Shown one piece after another: positions 8,357 to 16,310 of a DNA stretch of 64,000 nt (its first letter is position 1; each line of letters begins with the position of its first letter). The translations under genes and the position numbers were made by a program. Source of the DNA: an uncultured Desulfobacter sp. (lineage in GTDB: Bacteria; Desulfobacterota; Desulfobacteria; Desulfobacterales; Desulfobacteraceae); the NCBI RefSeq assembly GCF_963666145.1, contig NZ_OY762614.1, forward strand, positions 310,001 through 374,000. Reading direction: 5' to 3'. The notes beneath the pieces were generated by a model, which saw only the letters and a program-made list of their open reading frames with translations, was not told the DNA's origin and ran no database searches.

Positions 8357-9022
8357 CTATGCCATGCCCGACAGCACAACCCAGAATCCCGTATCATCAT
8401 TAATGATTTGGTAGTTGCTGCAGTTGAGTTCATCAAACATATTTTCAAACCTTCTGATTCCGTCGTCGCCGCTTTTCTTTTTGGCGTAGCAGTCCCATGA
8501 CGGGTCTATTTTGGCCATCTCCTCAATGACATGGGCTTTGAGTTCACGACTTCCAAATCCGCCCCCGATATAGGTTTTGCCACCCGGAGAAAGCACCCTT
8601 AAAATTTGACTGAACGCATGCGCCAGATCATTCCAGAAAAACATGGAACCCCGGCTGACAATGAGATCAAATTCACCGGTTTCAAAGGGCATGGCATGCA
8701 CATCGCCGGCGGCAGTGGTTACCCGGTCTTCAAGACCTGCCTCCCGGATATTTTCCCGGGCAATTTCCAGGGCGTCATCGGAAAAGTCAAAGGCGGTCAC
8801 CGCCATGTCAGGCGCAGCGTTTGCCACTGCCATGGCCAGCATACCGGGTCCTGTGCCCATGTCCAGGCACCGGCCCCGCATCACGCCGGTAACATCAATG
8901 GCATTTTGGGCAATCACCGGATAGATGGGTTTAAATGCCGTCTTGGCGATCAGGTCCATGTGACGTGCGCCATCTTTGTTAAATTTGGGGTTTCGGGTTT
9001 TTGTCCAATTTGTTTCAGTCAT
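8357..9022 (-). CDS. class I SAM-dependent methyltransferase
   Basis: Last gene of the six-gene uptake operon; its start overlaps the end of the radical SAM gene by eight bases. The SAM-binding motif I reads CLDMGTGPGMLA (about residues 52-63). Motif II-like AFDFSDDALEIA and the acidic AAGDVHAMPF follow, as in UbiE-like Rossmann methyltransferases. The product is 221 residues. The substrate is unknown. The tight coupling to a radical SAM enzyme and a TonB/ABC importer suggests it modifies the imported compound or a ligand derived from it. That is inference from position only. Confidence 0.85.
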   Translation of the reverse strand: MTETNWTKTRNPKFNKDGARHMDLIAKTAFKPIYPVIAQNAIDVTGVMRGRCLDMGTGPGMLAMAVANAAPDMAVTAFDFSDDALEIARENIREAGLEDRVTTAAGDVHAMPFETGEFDLIVSRGSMFFWNDLAHAFSQILRVLSPGGKTYIGGGFGSRELKAHVIEEMAKIDPSWDCYAKKKSGDDGIRRFENMFDELNCSNYQIINDDTGFWVVLSGMA

Positions 9023-10766
9023 TTAAGTTCTCCTTCCAGGGAAGTTGGGGCGGCCGGCCGTTATTAAATGGGTGGCCGTAAAATGTGTTGTAAAAATCGT
9101 CGGCCTCTTGTTCAAGGTCATAGTTAAAGATATCCGGGTGAATAATATTGCATAGCGCCATAAGCCCTAAAACCCAGTCCGGATTGGTGGAGCTGCGAAA
9201 GGGATGCAGGCCGAACACCTTGCCGTCCGCCAGGGCCGGGGCCGTCAGATGATTCTTTTGGCACCAGTCAATAAGATCCGAAGGCGGCCAGGCCAGGGTA
9301 TCCGCCACCAAAATAATCTGGGGTGCCATGCGCGCAAAGGCCTGGGGAACAATAGTAATACCCGGCCGTTTTTCCCGGTTCAGATCCAGGTTGGTGAGTT
9401 CTGCACCGGCGGTCTCGGCCAGGCACGATTCCATTTTTTCCCCGAACATGGCGATCAGGGGATGCCCAAGACAATAGTAAACCCTGGGCCTGGGAATATC
9501 TGCGGTCAGTTCCCTGATCCGCTGTACCCGGTGCTCAACATATTCCCGGTAGCGGGCCGCTTTTTTTCGCGTCCCTGTTTTTCGGGCAAAGTCATCCACC
9601 GTGTCAAGGTAGTCATCAATCCGGTTCAGCCGGGCATAGAGACCGTCAATGAGATCTGTCTGCACCGCATCGGCCATGACCGTATCGGCAACGGCCTTGT
9701 CCTTCACATTTAAAATCGCCAGAATTCCACGAATCATATTCATGGCGTTCACGGTGCGGTAACCGCCGAAATACCCGGAAATACGATGCTGGCCCTCTTC
9801 GTGGATTTTTCCTTCCAGCGGCAGTTGATAGCCGCAGTCACATTTACCCTGGGGCTTATACTTGTAGAGGTTGGCACACATGGGGCCGAAAAATCCCCGG
9901 GACATGATGGTATGCCCACACCTGGGACAGACCGAGTCAAGAAAAGAGGTGCCGGGTGTATTAAACAGGTATACGTGGTCAAGATGTTGCTGTAACCGAC
10001 GGCAAAGGGATTCGGCCGACATCACCGTGGGTTCGTCTCCGGGTTCTCCGTTGCCGAAGGGCAAAAACCGCATGAGCTGGAACGGAATCTGCCTGGATAA
10101 AGAGGCGATAAACCGGGCCGTCTCCTCGACTTCATCTTCCCGTCCTTTTCGGTATACGGCTGAAATCTCCACATGAACCCCGTGTTGATAAAGCAGTTTG
10201 ATGTTCCGAAAAATCGGACCGGCGTCTTGAATCCCGCATGCTTTGCATACATCCGGGGCAGATCCTTTGATGCCGATGTTCACGAAATCAAGAAAGGGCA
10301 AAAGTTTTTTCAACGCCCATTCGGTCATGTACCCGTTGGTGGCACACCCGGCGGTCAGCCCCCTTTCCTTTGCCATGCTGGCCAGGCGCATGAAAGTGAA
10401 AAAAGAGATCGTGGGTTCATTAAAACAGAACATCACCCCCTGAGCATGGATCTGTTCCGCCAGGTCCAGTATCTGTTCCGGTGACATTTGCTGGAACTGG
10501 CCCTGGATGGCGCTTAAGTGATCGGTGAGAATTTCGGACACGCAGCCCGGGCAGTCGAAGTTGCACCCCACGGTACACACCTGAAGAAAGGTGCCTTTGG
10601 GGTGGTAGTGCACCATGGGCATGGATTCGATGGCCGTATCCACGGCAGCCAGGTAGCGGTTGGGATATTTTTCGCGTATGCCACCGGCATCCGCCATAAT
10701 CATCTTGCACCGTCCTGTTCCATTAATGGGAATGTCACATTTGTGTTCGCAGATCATACATCTCAT
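9015..10766 (-). CDS. radical SAM enzyme fused to a C-terminal substrate-binding-protein-like domain
   Basis: 583 residues. The first ~330 form a radical SAM enzyme related to PflA/AmmeMemoRadiSam proteins. The cluster motif is CNFDCPGC (CxxxCxxC, about residues 69-76), preceded by an N-terminal CMICEHKC pair-of-cysteine motif. Later cysteines in VCPRCGH and GKCDCGY look like an extra metal or cluster site. From about residue 430, after a helical linker, the protein resembles the periplasmic binding protein fold of the FecB/BtuF family. It has RPRVYYCLGHP, then FARMAPQIILVAD, then PDIFNYDLEQEADDFYNTFYG-like sequence. That ending matches the tail of iron/cobalamin-type binding proteins, including the neighbour at 12842-13942. 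No signal peptide is present, so the fusion acts in the cytoplasm. It lies ten bases after the TonB receptor gene. A role in handling or altering the imported ligand is inferred. Confidence 0.85.
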   Translation of the reverse strand: MRCMICEHKCDIPINGTGRCKMIMADAGGIREKYPNRYLAAVDTAIESMPMVHYHPKGTFLQVCTVGCNFDCPGCVSEILTDHLSAIQGQFQQMSPEQILDLAEQIHAQGVMFCFNEPTISFFTFMRLASMAKERGLTAGCATNGYMTEWALKKLLPFLDFVNIGIKGSAPDVCKACGIQDAGPIFRNIKLLYQHGVHVEISAVYRKGREDEVEETARFIASLSRQIPFQLMRFLPFGNGEPGDEPTVMSAESLCRRLQQHLDHVYLFNTPGTSFLDSVCPRCGHTIMSRGFFGPMCANLYKYKPQGKCDCGYQLPLEGKIHEEGQHRISGYFGGYRTVNAMNMIRGILAILNVKDKAVADTVMADAVQTDLIDGLYARLNRIDDYLDTVDDFARKTGTRKKAARYREYVEHRVQRIRELTADIPRPRVYYCLGHPLIAMFGEKMESCLAETAGAELTNLDLNREKRPGITIVPQAFARMAPQIILVADTLAWPPSDLIDWCQKNHLTAPALADGKVFGLHPFRSSTNPDWVLGLMALCNIIHPDIFNYDLEQEADDFYNTFYGHPFNNGRPPQLPWKENLND

Positions 10767-10775
10767 GGGATTTTC

Positions 10776-12809
10776 CTAAAACTTTAAATTCATACCGACC
10801 AGGAAGTTAAATCCGGGTTCTGGGCCGTTGGTTTCATAATAATCTTCGTCCAGCAGGTTGGTGCCCAGCACAAAGATCTCCGGGGCCATTTTACCGATAT
10901 TCGGCAGTTTCTGGGTCAGTTTCAGATTCACCAGAAAATAATTTGGCAGTTTTTCCCATTCATAGGAGATTGAATCTTCCCAGTACTGGTGGCAATTATA
11001 AGAGGTGTTCAGATCAGCGGTCAAGCCGAAGGAGAACCGGTATGCAAGTCCCAGGTTAAGACGGTGGCGGGGGCGCCCTTCCAGATCCCGTCCATTGTTG
11101 GACTTATCCTCGGTGGACATATAGGTGTAGTTCAGGTTGACATCCATGGCTTCGGTAACCGGTATGGAAATCCCGGCTTCGGCGCCGTATATCACCGCTT
11201 CGTTGATATTGACGTAGACTTTATTCCCGTCCTTTGTGATCATATCGATAAGATCATCCACGTCATTATAAAAACAGACCAGGCTTGTCTTAATGTTACC
11301 GGCAAATGTGTGGTCGATACCCATCTCATAGGCCAAAGTCTGTTCCGGATCAAGATCGGGGTTTCCTCCCACAAGATCGGAGTAAAGCTCTTTGAGGCTG
11401 GGGAATCGGGTTTTGCGGCCCACAGAGGCGTGCAGACTGGTATTATCGTCAACGTCATACACCAGACCGATCTGGGGATTGACGGCGTCTGTCTGCCCGG
11501 GGGCCGGCTGGGAAGCTGTTTTGGTGGGTTCGAACACATCATAGCTCAAACCTAAGACCACGGAGAGTCGCTCAAAAAGTGTAAACTCGTCCTCCAGGGC
11601 AATGGTCCATGTCTGGGCAGTGTATTCATCTTCGGGTTCCCATCCCACAGAAGACCACCCTTGCAGAACGTTGTAGCAGTCAGCGCTGAGGTAATTGCCC
11701 TCTTTATGGTTGTCCTCCATGAAATTGCCGCCGATGCGCAGGGTGTTCCATGGCACAAAGTTAATGGTGGCCTGCAGTTCACCGCCCAGGGTGTCGTCGT
11801 CATAATAGCTTTTCTCAAACCATTTTTTTCCGCTTGTTGTATGGTCGGTCCAAGAGACATCTGTTATGCCGTCTTCATGGTTTACATAATACAGCCGGGT
11901 TTTGAGCTTGAGCATCTCTGAAATCCGGTGTTCGCCGGCCAGGCTGAGCTGCCACTGCTTCCAGTGGTCATATGCCCAGTAACGGTTGTAAAACGTTGGT
12001 ATGCCGCGTTCGTTATCCACGTAATCAAAAGCCATGTAAATACTGGACTCTCCGCCGGGATCATATCCAATCTTCATATTCAGGTCCTTCTTCTGGTAGT
12101 CGCTTAAATCCCTGGCCCCGCCGTCTTCGTTATACTGGGTGCCGCGTCCTGTGTCAGAATTACCGGCGTCAAAGTCGCTGGACAATCGGTATCCGTCCGA
12201 GGTCTGGTAACCTGCACCGATCCAGTAGTTGACAAGGCCGTCTTTGCCCAGAACTCCGCCGTGGCTTGCACTGTAGTGGGCCGTGTTATAGTCGCCAAAA
12301 GCTGCTGAAACCGATGTCTGGGGAGTTTTGGTTCCCTTTTTGGTGATAATATTAATGACCCCGCCCATGGTGTTGGCCCCGTAGAGTACGGAGCTTGCCC
12401 CCTTGGTGATGGTGATTTTTGATATGGAATCAGCCGGAAGCATGGAAAGATCCACTGTGCCGGCATAGCTTTCCCGGGCCGGTACGCCGTCAATGAGGAT
12501 CTTAATCTGCTGCTGTTCAAAACCGCGGATGCTCACATGGGCTTCCCCTTTGCCGCCGACCTGGACATAGACGCCGGGCAGAAACTTCAAGGCTTCAGCC
12601 GCAGTCGTCGCGCCCTTGGCGGCAATTTCTTCCATGGTAACTTCTGTGACAGTGGTGGCGTTGTTCACCGTTGTTTTTTCCCCGGTGACCACGACCTCAC
12701 CCAGATTAAAGACCTGATCGTCTGTTGTATCTGCAAAAGCAGGGGCGGACAACATGAACAGCACCGCCGCAGGAAATACTATTTTCTTAATTTTCAACCT
12801 AAAATTCAT
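10776..12809 (-). CDS. TonB-dependent outer-membrane receptor
   Basis: 677-residue receptor. The signal peptide ends near APAFA (about residues 22-26). A TonB-box-like EVVVTGE is at about residues 38-44. The plug domain (about 45-160) has the usual LPGVYVQVGG, IRGFEQQQIKILIDGVP and GASSVLYGANTMGGVINIITKK. The barrel ends with the typical aromatic C-terminus NFLVGMNLKF. It resembles BtuB/CirA-like receptors for corrinoids or siderophores; the substrate cannot be read from sequence. It lies 32 bases after the binding-protein gene and ten before the radical SAM gene, so outer- and inner-membrane uptake are in one operon. I saw no cobalamin riboswitch or clear Fur box ahead of the operon. Confidence 0.94.
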   Translation of the reverse strand: MNFRLKIKKIVFPAAVLFMLSAPAFADTTDDQVFNLGEVVVTGEKTTVNNATTVTEVTMEEIAAKGATTAAEALKFLPGVYVQVGGKGEAHVSIRGFEQQQIKILIDGVPARESYAGTVDLSMLPADSISKITITKGASSVLYGANTMGGVINIITKKGTKTPQTSVSAAFGDYNTAHYSASHGGVLGKDGLVNYWIGAGYQTSDGYRLSSDFDAGNSDTGRGTQYNEDGGARDLSDYQKKDLNMKIGYDPGGESSIYMAFDYVDNERGIPTFYNRYWAYDHWKQWQLSLAGEHRISEMLKLKTRLYYVNHEDGITDVSWTDHTTSGKKWFEKSYYDDDTLGGELQATINFVPWNTLRIGGNFMEDNHKEGNYLSADCYNVLQGWSSVGWEPEDEYTAQTWTIALEDEFTLFERLSVVLGLSYDVFEPTKTASQPAPGQTDAVNPQIGLVYDVDDNTSLHASVGRKTRFPSLKELYSDLVGGNPDLDPEQTLAYEMGIDHTFAGNIKTSLVCFYNDVDDLIDMITKDGNKVYVNINEAVIYGAEAGISIPVTEAMDVNLNYTYMSTEDKSNNGRDLEGRPRHRLNLGLAYRFSFGLTADLNTSYNCHQYWEDSISYEWEKLPNYFLVNLKLTQKLPNIGKMAPEIFVLGTNLLDEDYYETNGPEPGFNFLVGMNLKF

Positions 12810-12841
12810 CTCTCTCCTCGTCTTCTTCTTCCTAAATATGG

Positions 12842-13942
12842 TTAGTCTCTCACTTCAGACTCGGGCGGAAGATGTGCCAGTATCCGCCTTGCCTGGTCCG
12901 GTGTCAGATCGTAATGGTAAAATTGCGTGTAGTAGTCGGTCAGTTCCCGGATCAAATCGATATCCGGGAACTGGCCGGGAAGGAACAGCTTGGCCAGATA
13001 GAGAATGCACAGAAAGGACTCCGTTGAAAAATGACTCCAGTAGAACTGTCCCTGGGGGGTCATATAAACTTTTTTATTCTTTACTGCGGTCACGTTTTTC
13101 AGGCGTGGATCAGAGAGCACTGACGCCACCGAGGGCATTGTGCTAACGATGATAATATCCGGGTTCCATAAAATCAGCTCCTCGGTGGATACTGAAACAA
13201 AATAGGATGGTTCGTCATGGGTGAGCATGGTGCCGCCGGCTGCCCTAACGATCCAGTCGGCGGTGGAATGGCGGGTCTGGGTGCCGGTGGGACCGTTGAC
13301 CTGGCCGCAGACCCAGAACACTCTTGGTCGCCTGGCTTCGGGGATATGGGATGTGACATGGGTAATCTGCCGGATTTTTGCATCTGCATATTTACAGTAA
13401 TCTTCGGCGATCTTCGGAGATTGTCCACCCAGCACATCGCCGTAAAACCGGATCTGGCTGTACCAGTCTGCAAAAAATTCATCCAAAGTCTGCATACGCC
13501 GGCTGCCGTCATAGGCCACCACCACGGGAAGCCCTGCCGCACTCAACCGCTCAATCTGTTTGGCAAAGGGGTGGTAAATGACCAGATCGGTGGAATCCTT
13601 CAGCAACGCCTCCACATCCGGCGAACCATAGTGGTTTAAAACCGGAATATCGGCCAGCCCCGGATTGATCACAAAATTCCAAGGCAGGGTCACGTTGGCC
13701 ACCATGGAGATCCGGTCCCGGGCGCCCAGGGCCAGCACTTTTTCATAACTCGGGCCAAAAAGACAGGCAATGTGTTTGGGATTTTTGGGGATACGAACCT
13801 GTCGGCCGGCTCGGTCGGTAATGGTCCGCCAGGCAAAGTCATCAGCCAACGCCTTTGATCCGCCTGATAAAAAAAGCATAAATACCATCATGAAACCTGC
13901 AAAAAGCAGCGGTGATAATTTATTTTCAATGACTTGATGCAT
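12842..13942 (-). CDS. ABC transporter periplasmic substrate-binding protein (FecB/BtuF type)
   Basis: 366 residues. A hydrophobic N-terminal segment (about 14-34) is followed by a probable signal peptidase site after SKALA; there is no lipobox, so it is soluble. The Peripla_BP_2 fold is shown by TDRAGRQVRIPKNPKHIACLFG, the central SPDVEALLKDSTDLVIYH, and the C-lobe RPRVFWVCGQV with LILWNPDIIIVST. It captures an Fe-siderophore, heme or corrinoid ligand in the periplasm and docks on the permease next door. The gene starts 13 bases after the permease stop. Its C-lobe is the closest visible relative of the tail of the radical SAM enzyme two genes downstream. Confidence 0.92.
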   Translation of the reverse strand: MHQVIENKLSPLLFAGFMMVFMLFLSGGSKALADDFAWRTITDRAGRQVRIPKNPKHIACLFGPSYEKVLALGARDRISMVANVTLPWNFVINPGLADIPVLNHYGSPDVEALLKDSTDLVIYHPFAKQIERLSAAGLPVVVAYDGSRRMQTLDEFFADWYSQIRFYGDVLGGQSPKIAEDYCKYADAKIRQITHVTSHIPEARRPRVFWVCGQVNGPTGTQTRHSTADWIVRAAGGTMLTHDEPSYFVSVSTEELILWNPDIIIVSTMPSVASVLSDPRLKNVTAVKNKKVYMTPQGQFYWSHFSTESFLCILYLAKLFLPGQFPDIDLIRELTDYYTQFYHYDLTPDQARRILAHLPPESEVRD

Positions 13943-13955
13943 GGGCGTTGTCCGT

Positions 13956-14975
13956 TCAGTGATTGTTCCAGATCGTTGTTTTGTTACGGATTAAAAGAAG
14001 GCCAAAACAGGGGGCGCCAATGAACGCGGTTAAAATACCCACGGGAATTTCTCCGCCGGGAAGCGTTCTTGCCAGGGTATCCACGACAAGCATAAAAATG
14101 CCTCCCAATAAGGCGCAGACGGGAATAAGGCGATCGTGTTCGGCACCGGTGAAAATTCTGGCCATGTGTGGAATCAAAAGCCCCACCCATCCAATGGTGC
14201 CGCAGGGGGCTGTGGCGGCTGAAACCATGAGCGTGGCCAGCAGTATATATACGGCCCGCCGTGCGGCCACATTCAACCCTAAGGCCAACGCCTCCTCCTC
14301 ACCCAGGGACAGGGGATTGAGTCCCCAGCTCATGGAGCGGCAGGCCAGAAGGCCGGCTGCGATCAGTCCGCCGCCCAAGGCAACGTTCGTCCATGATACG
14401 CTGTTAAAAGACCCCATGGTCCAGAACACAATGGCAGGCAGTTGCCCCAGGGGATCTGCCTTGCATTTGATGTATGATAATCCTGCCGTAAATAGCGCTG
14501 AGACGATGACCCCGGCCAGGACCAGAGTAGTAATCGACCGGTCGCCGCGCCTGCCGATCTGGCAGGTTAACCCCACGGCAATCAGCCCCCAGGTAAAGGC
14601 AGAGGCCTGAATGGCCCAGGCTGATCCTGAAAAAAAGAGCAGTCCTAATGCCGCACCAAAGTTGGCCCCCGAAGAGACGCCCAGGATACCCGGTGAGACC
14701 AATGGATTTTTAAACAGGCCCTGGAACATGGCCCCGGATACGGAGAGCCCGGCTCCCACAAGGGCTGCCATGAGGATTCTGGGCAGGCGGACGGACCACA
14801 GCACCAGCGCCGGGCCGGCAAGGTCGAATGAGGTCACCTTATACCCCAGAGCAGATAGGCACAGGCGGACCAGCATCCCGGGCGTCATGGGGTATTTACC
14901 CGTTATCAGAGCCAGGAGCGCCGCCAATAGCAGAAACAACAGGCAGACAGAATACAAAAGGAGATGTTTCATCAC
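13956..14975 (-). CDS. FecCD-type ABC transporter permease
   Basis: 339-residue integral membrane protein of the FecCD/BtuC family, with about nine to ten hydrophobic segments. Family signatures are GLSVSGAMFQGLFKNPLVSPGILGVSSGA-like sequence (about residues 80-110) and the coupling-helix region GTIGWVGLLIPHMAR near residue 260. It forms the membrane channel for the ligand brought by the binding protein. One gene is enough for a homodimer. It lies 15 bases from the ATPase gene upstream and 13 from the binding protein downstream. Confidence 0.94.
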   Translation of the reverse strand: MMKHLLLYSVCLLFLLLAALLALITGKYPMTPGMLVRLCLSALGYKVTSFDLAGPALVLWSVRLPRILMAALVGAGLSVSGAMFQGLFKNPLVSPGILGVSSGANFGAALGLLFFSGSAWAIQASAFTWGLIAVGLTCQIGRRGDRSITTLVLAGVIVSALFTAGLSYIKCKADPLGQLPAIVFWTMGSFNSVSWTNVALGGGLIAAGLLACRSMSWGLNPLSLGEEEALALGLNVAARRAVYILLATLMVSAATAPCGTIGWVGLLIPHMARIFTGAEHDRLIPVCALLGGIFMLVVDTLARTLPGGEIPVGILTAFIGAPCFGLLLIRNKTTIWNNH

Positions 14976-14990
14976 GAGACTTCCAACATT

Positions 14991-15788
14991 TCAGAACAGA
15001 ACATCCCCGGCAGCATTGGTCCGGGGAATTACCAGGCGGTCACAACGGTGAAAACCTTTCACCATGACCTTTATACCGTACACAGACTCAATAGTGTCTT
15101 CACGCATCACATCCTGGACGGGACCGTGACCACACACCTCTCCGCTTTTAAGCATTACGATGTCATCACAATATCGTGTGGCCAGGTTAGGATCATGGAG
15201 GGTGATGATGGTGGTCAAGTTTTTTTCTTTGGTAACATTTCTCACCATATCCAGGATCAGGTGCTGGTTTTTAAAATCCAGGTGGGCGGTGGGTTCATCC
15301 AGAAGCAGCACTTCAGGGCACTGGAACATGGCCCGGGCAAAAAGAACCATCTGCTTTTCTCCTCCGCTCAAGTCATTGAACATGCGATGGGCAAGGTCAC
15401 CCGCCCCGATCTCCTCCAGGGCTTTTTCTGCCCCGGCAAAATCAATTTTTGACGGACGCTGCCACATGGCCAGCCCCGATGCTTTAGCCATCACCACCAT
15501 CTGCCTGGCGGTAAAGGAAAATATGGCCCCGGTCTGCTGGGGAACCACCGCCATGATATGGGCCAGGTCCTTTCTATGGATCGCGGTTACTGGCTTGCCG
15601 GAAATACAAACACGGCCGGCTTGGGGATGAAGTATCCCGTTCATGCACTTGAACAAGGTGGTTTTTCCCGATGCATTTGGGCCGAGCAGGCCTGTAACCA
15701 TACCGGGGTTGGCTGTCATACAAACATCTTTTAATACTGGACCTGTGGTGTAATCAAACCACAGGTGATGAACCGTGAGAATAGTCAT
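14991..15788 (-). CDS. ABC transporter ATPase (FecE/BtuD type)
   Basis: First gene of the uptake operon; it powers import through the FecCD permease. Walker A is GPNASGKTT, the signature is LSGGEKQMV, and Walker B is VLLLDEPTAHLD. The Q-loop (PQQTG) and H-loop (TLHDP) are also visible. The frame is open up to 15872, but the family start is MTILTVHHLWF. The ATG at 15788 has a purine-rich GAGGGGGG just upstream, so I choose it (265 residues). The C-terminal extension after the H-loop is of normal length. Confidence 0.93.
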   Translation of the reverse strand: MTILTVHHLWFDYTTGPVLKDVCMTANPGMVTGLLGPNASGKTTLFKCMNGILHPQAGRVCISGKPVTAIHRKDLAHIMAVVPQQTGAIFSFTARQMVVMAKASGLAMWQRPSKIDFAGAEKALEEIGAGDLAHRMFNDLSGGEKQMVLFARAMFQCPEVLLLDEPTAHLDFKNQHLILDMVRNVTKEKNLTTIITLHDPNLATRYCDDIVMLKSGEVCGHGPVQDVMREDTIESVYGIKVMVKGFHRCDRLVIPRTNAAGDVLF

Positions 15789-16299
15789 GGCGCCCCCCCT
15801 CTTTTTGACGGTAAAACAAATCGCATCCCAATAATGCAATTTAAAAACTATAAAAGTAGCTTTTAAACCCATAAAACATAGGGAGCATGAATACTATTTG
15901 TATGTTTTACATGTCAATAGAAAATTAAAAACCTCACAAATGTAAGAAACGCAACAACGGATGGCATCTTAAAAACAGTGGGGGGAATCAGTGAATTGAA
16001 ATTGTAATACGTCAGGATTTAGGGCGAAATTATATATTCGCCACAGGTGAAAAGGAAATTTCTAAATCGGGAGGTGGTTTCCACGCCTCCTTACAGGAAA
16101 AATTCTGGTTATAACGGATTTTGGGGACCAAGTTTAACCATCTGAAATTATTATGATGCGTTTTATATCTTGTCCTAAAATTGTGGTCAAAACAAAACAT
16201 GAAATTCTTGCTCAAGGGCCAAGAAGCTTGAAAAATAGGGAAGCACCAGAAAGCCGAATTAATGGCCTCCCCAAAATCCGTTATAATCAGGAAAAATTA
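15789..16299. other. promoter region of the uptake operon, non-coding
   Basis: About 510 bases with no convincing gene. It contains a short hairpin (GGAGGTGG near 16069 against CCACGCCTCC) and the repeat-bounded segment described at 16085-16310. The AT-rich stretch 15880-15950 is the likely promoter of the operon starting at 15788. I looked for cobalamin, TPP and molybdenum riboswitch boxes and for a Fur palindrome and found none that I could defend. Confidence 0.5.
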
Positions 16300-16310
16300 T
16301 TAGGAGGCGG
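16085..16310. repeat. segment bounded by inverted and direct repeats, MITE-like
   Basis: TTATAACGGATTTTGGGGA occurs at 16109-16127 and, exactly inverted, at 16268-16286. In addition the 11-mer CAGGAAAAATT occurs in direct orientation at 16094-16104 and 16288-16298, and GCCTCCT-like sequence is found inverted at both outer ends. The right end runs into the last codons of the pilus ATPase gene. The layout suggests a small non-autonomous element or its scar, but it could also be a regulatory hairpin at the end of the pilus operon. Confidence 0.5.

Noticed and set aside
13217..13639. Plus-strand long frame inside the binding-protein gene
   Set aside because: Antisense shadow of a clearly conserved gene; no supporting motifs.
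15789..16299. Cobalamin riboswitch before the uptake operon
   Set aside because: The conserved B12-box words and the surrounding stems are not present in this stretch on the minus strand.
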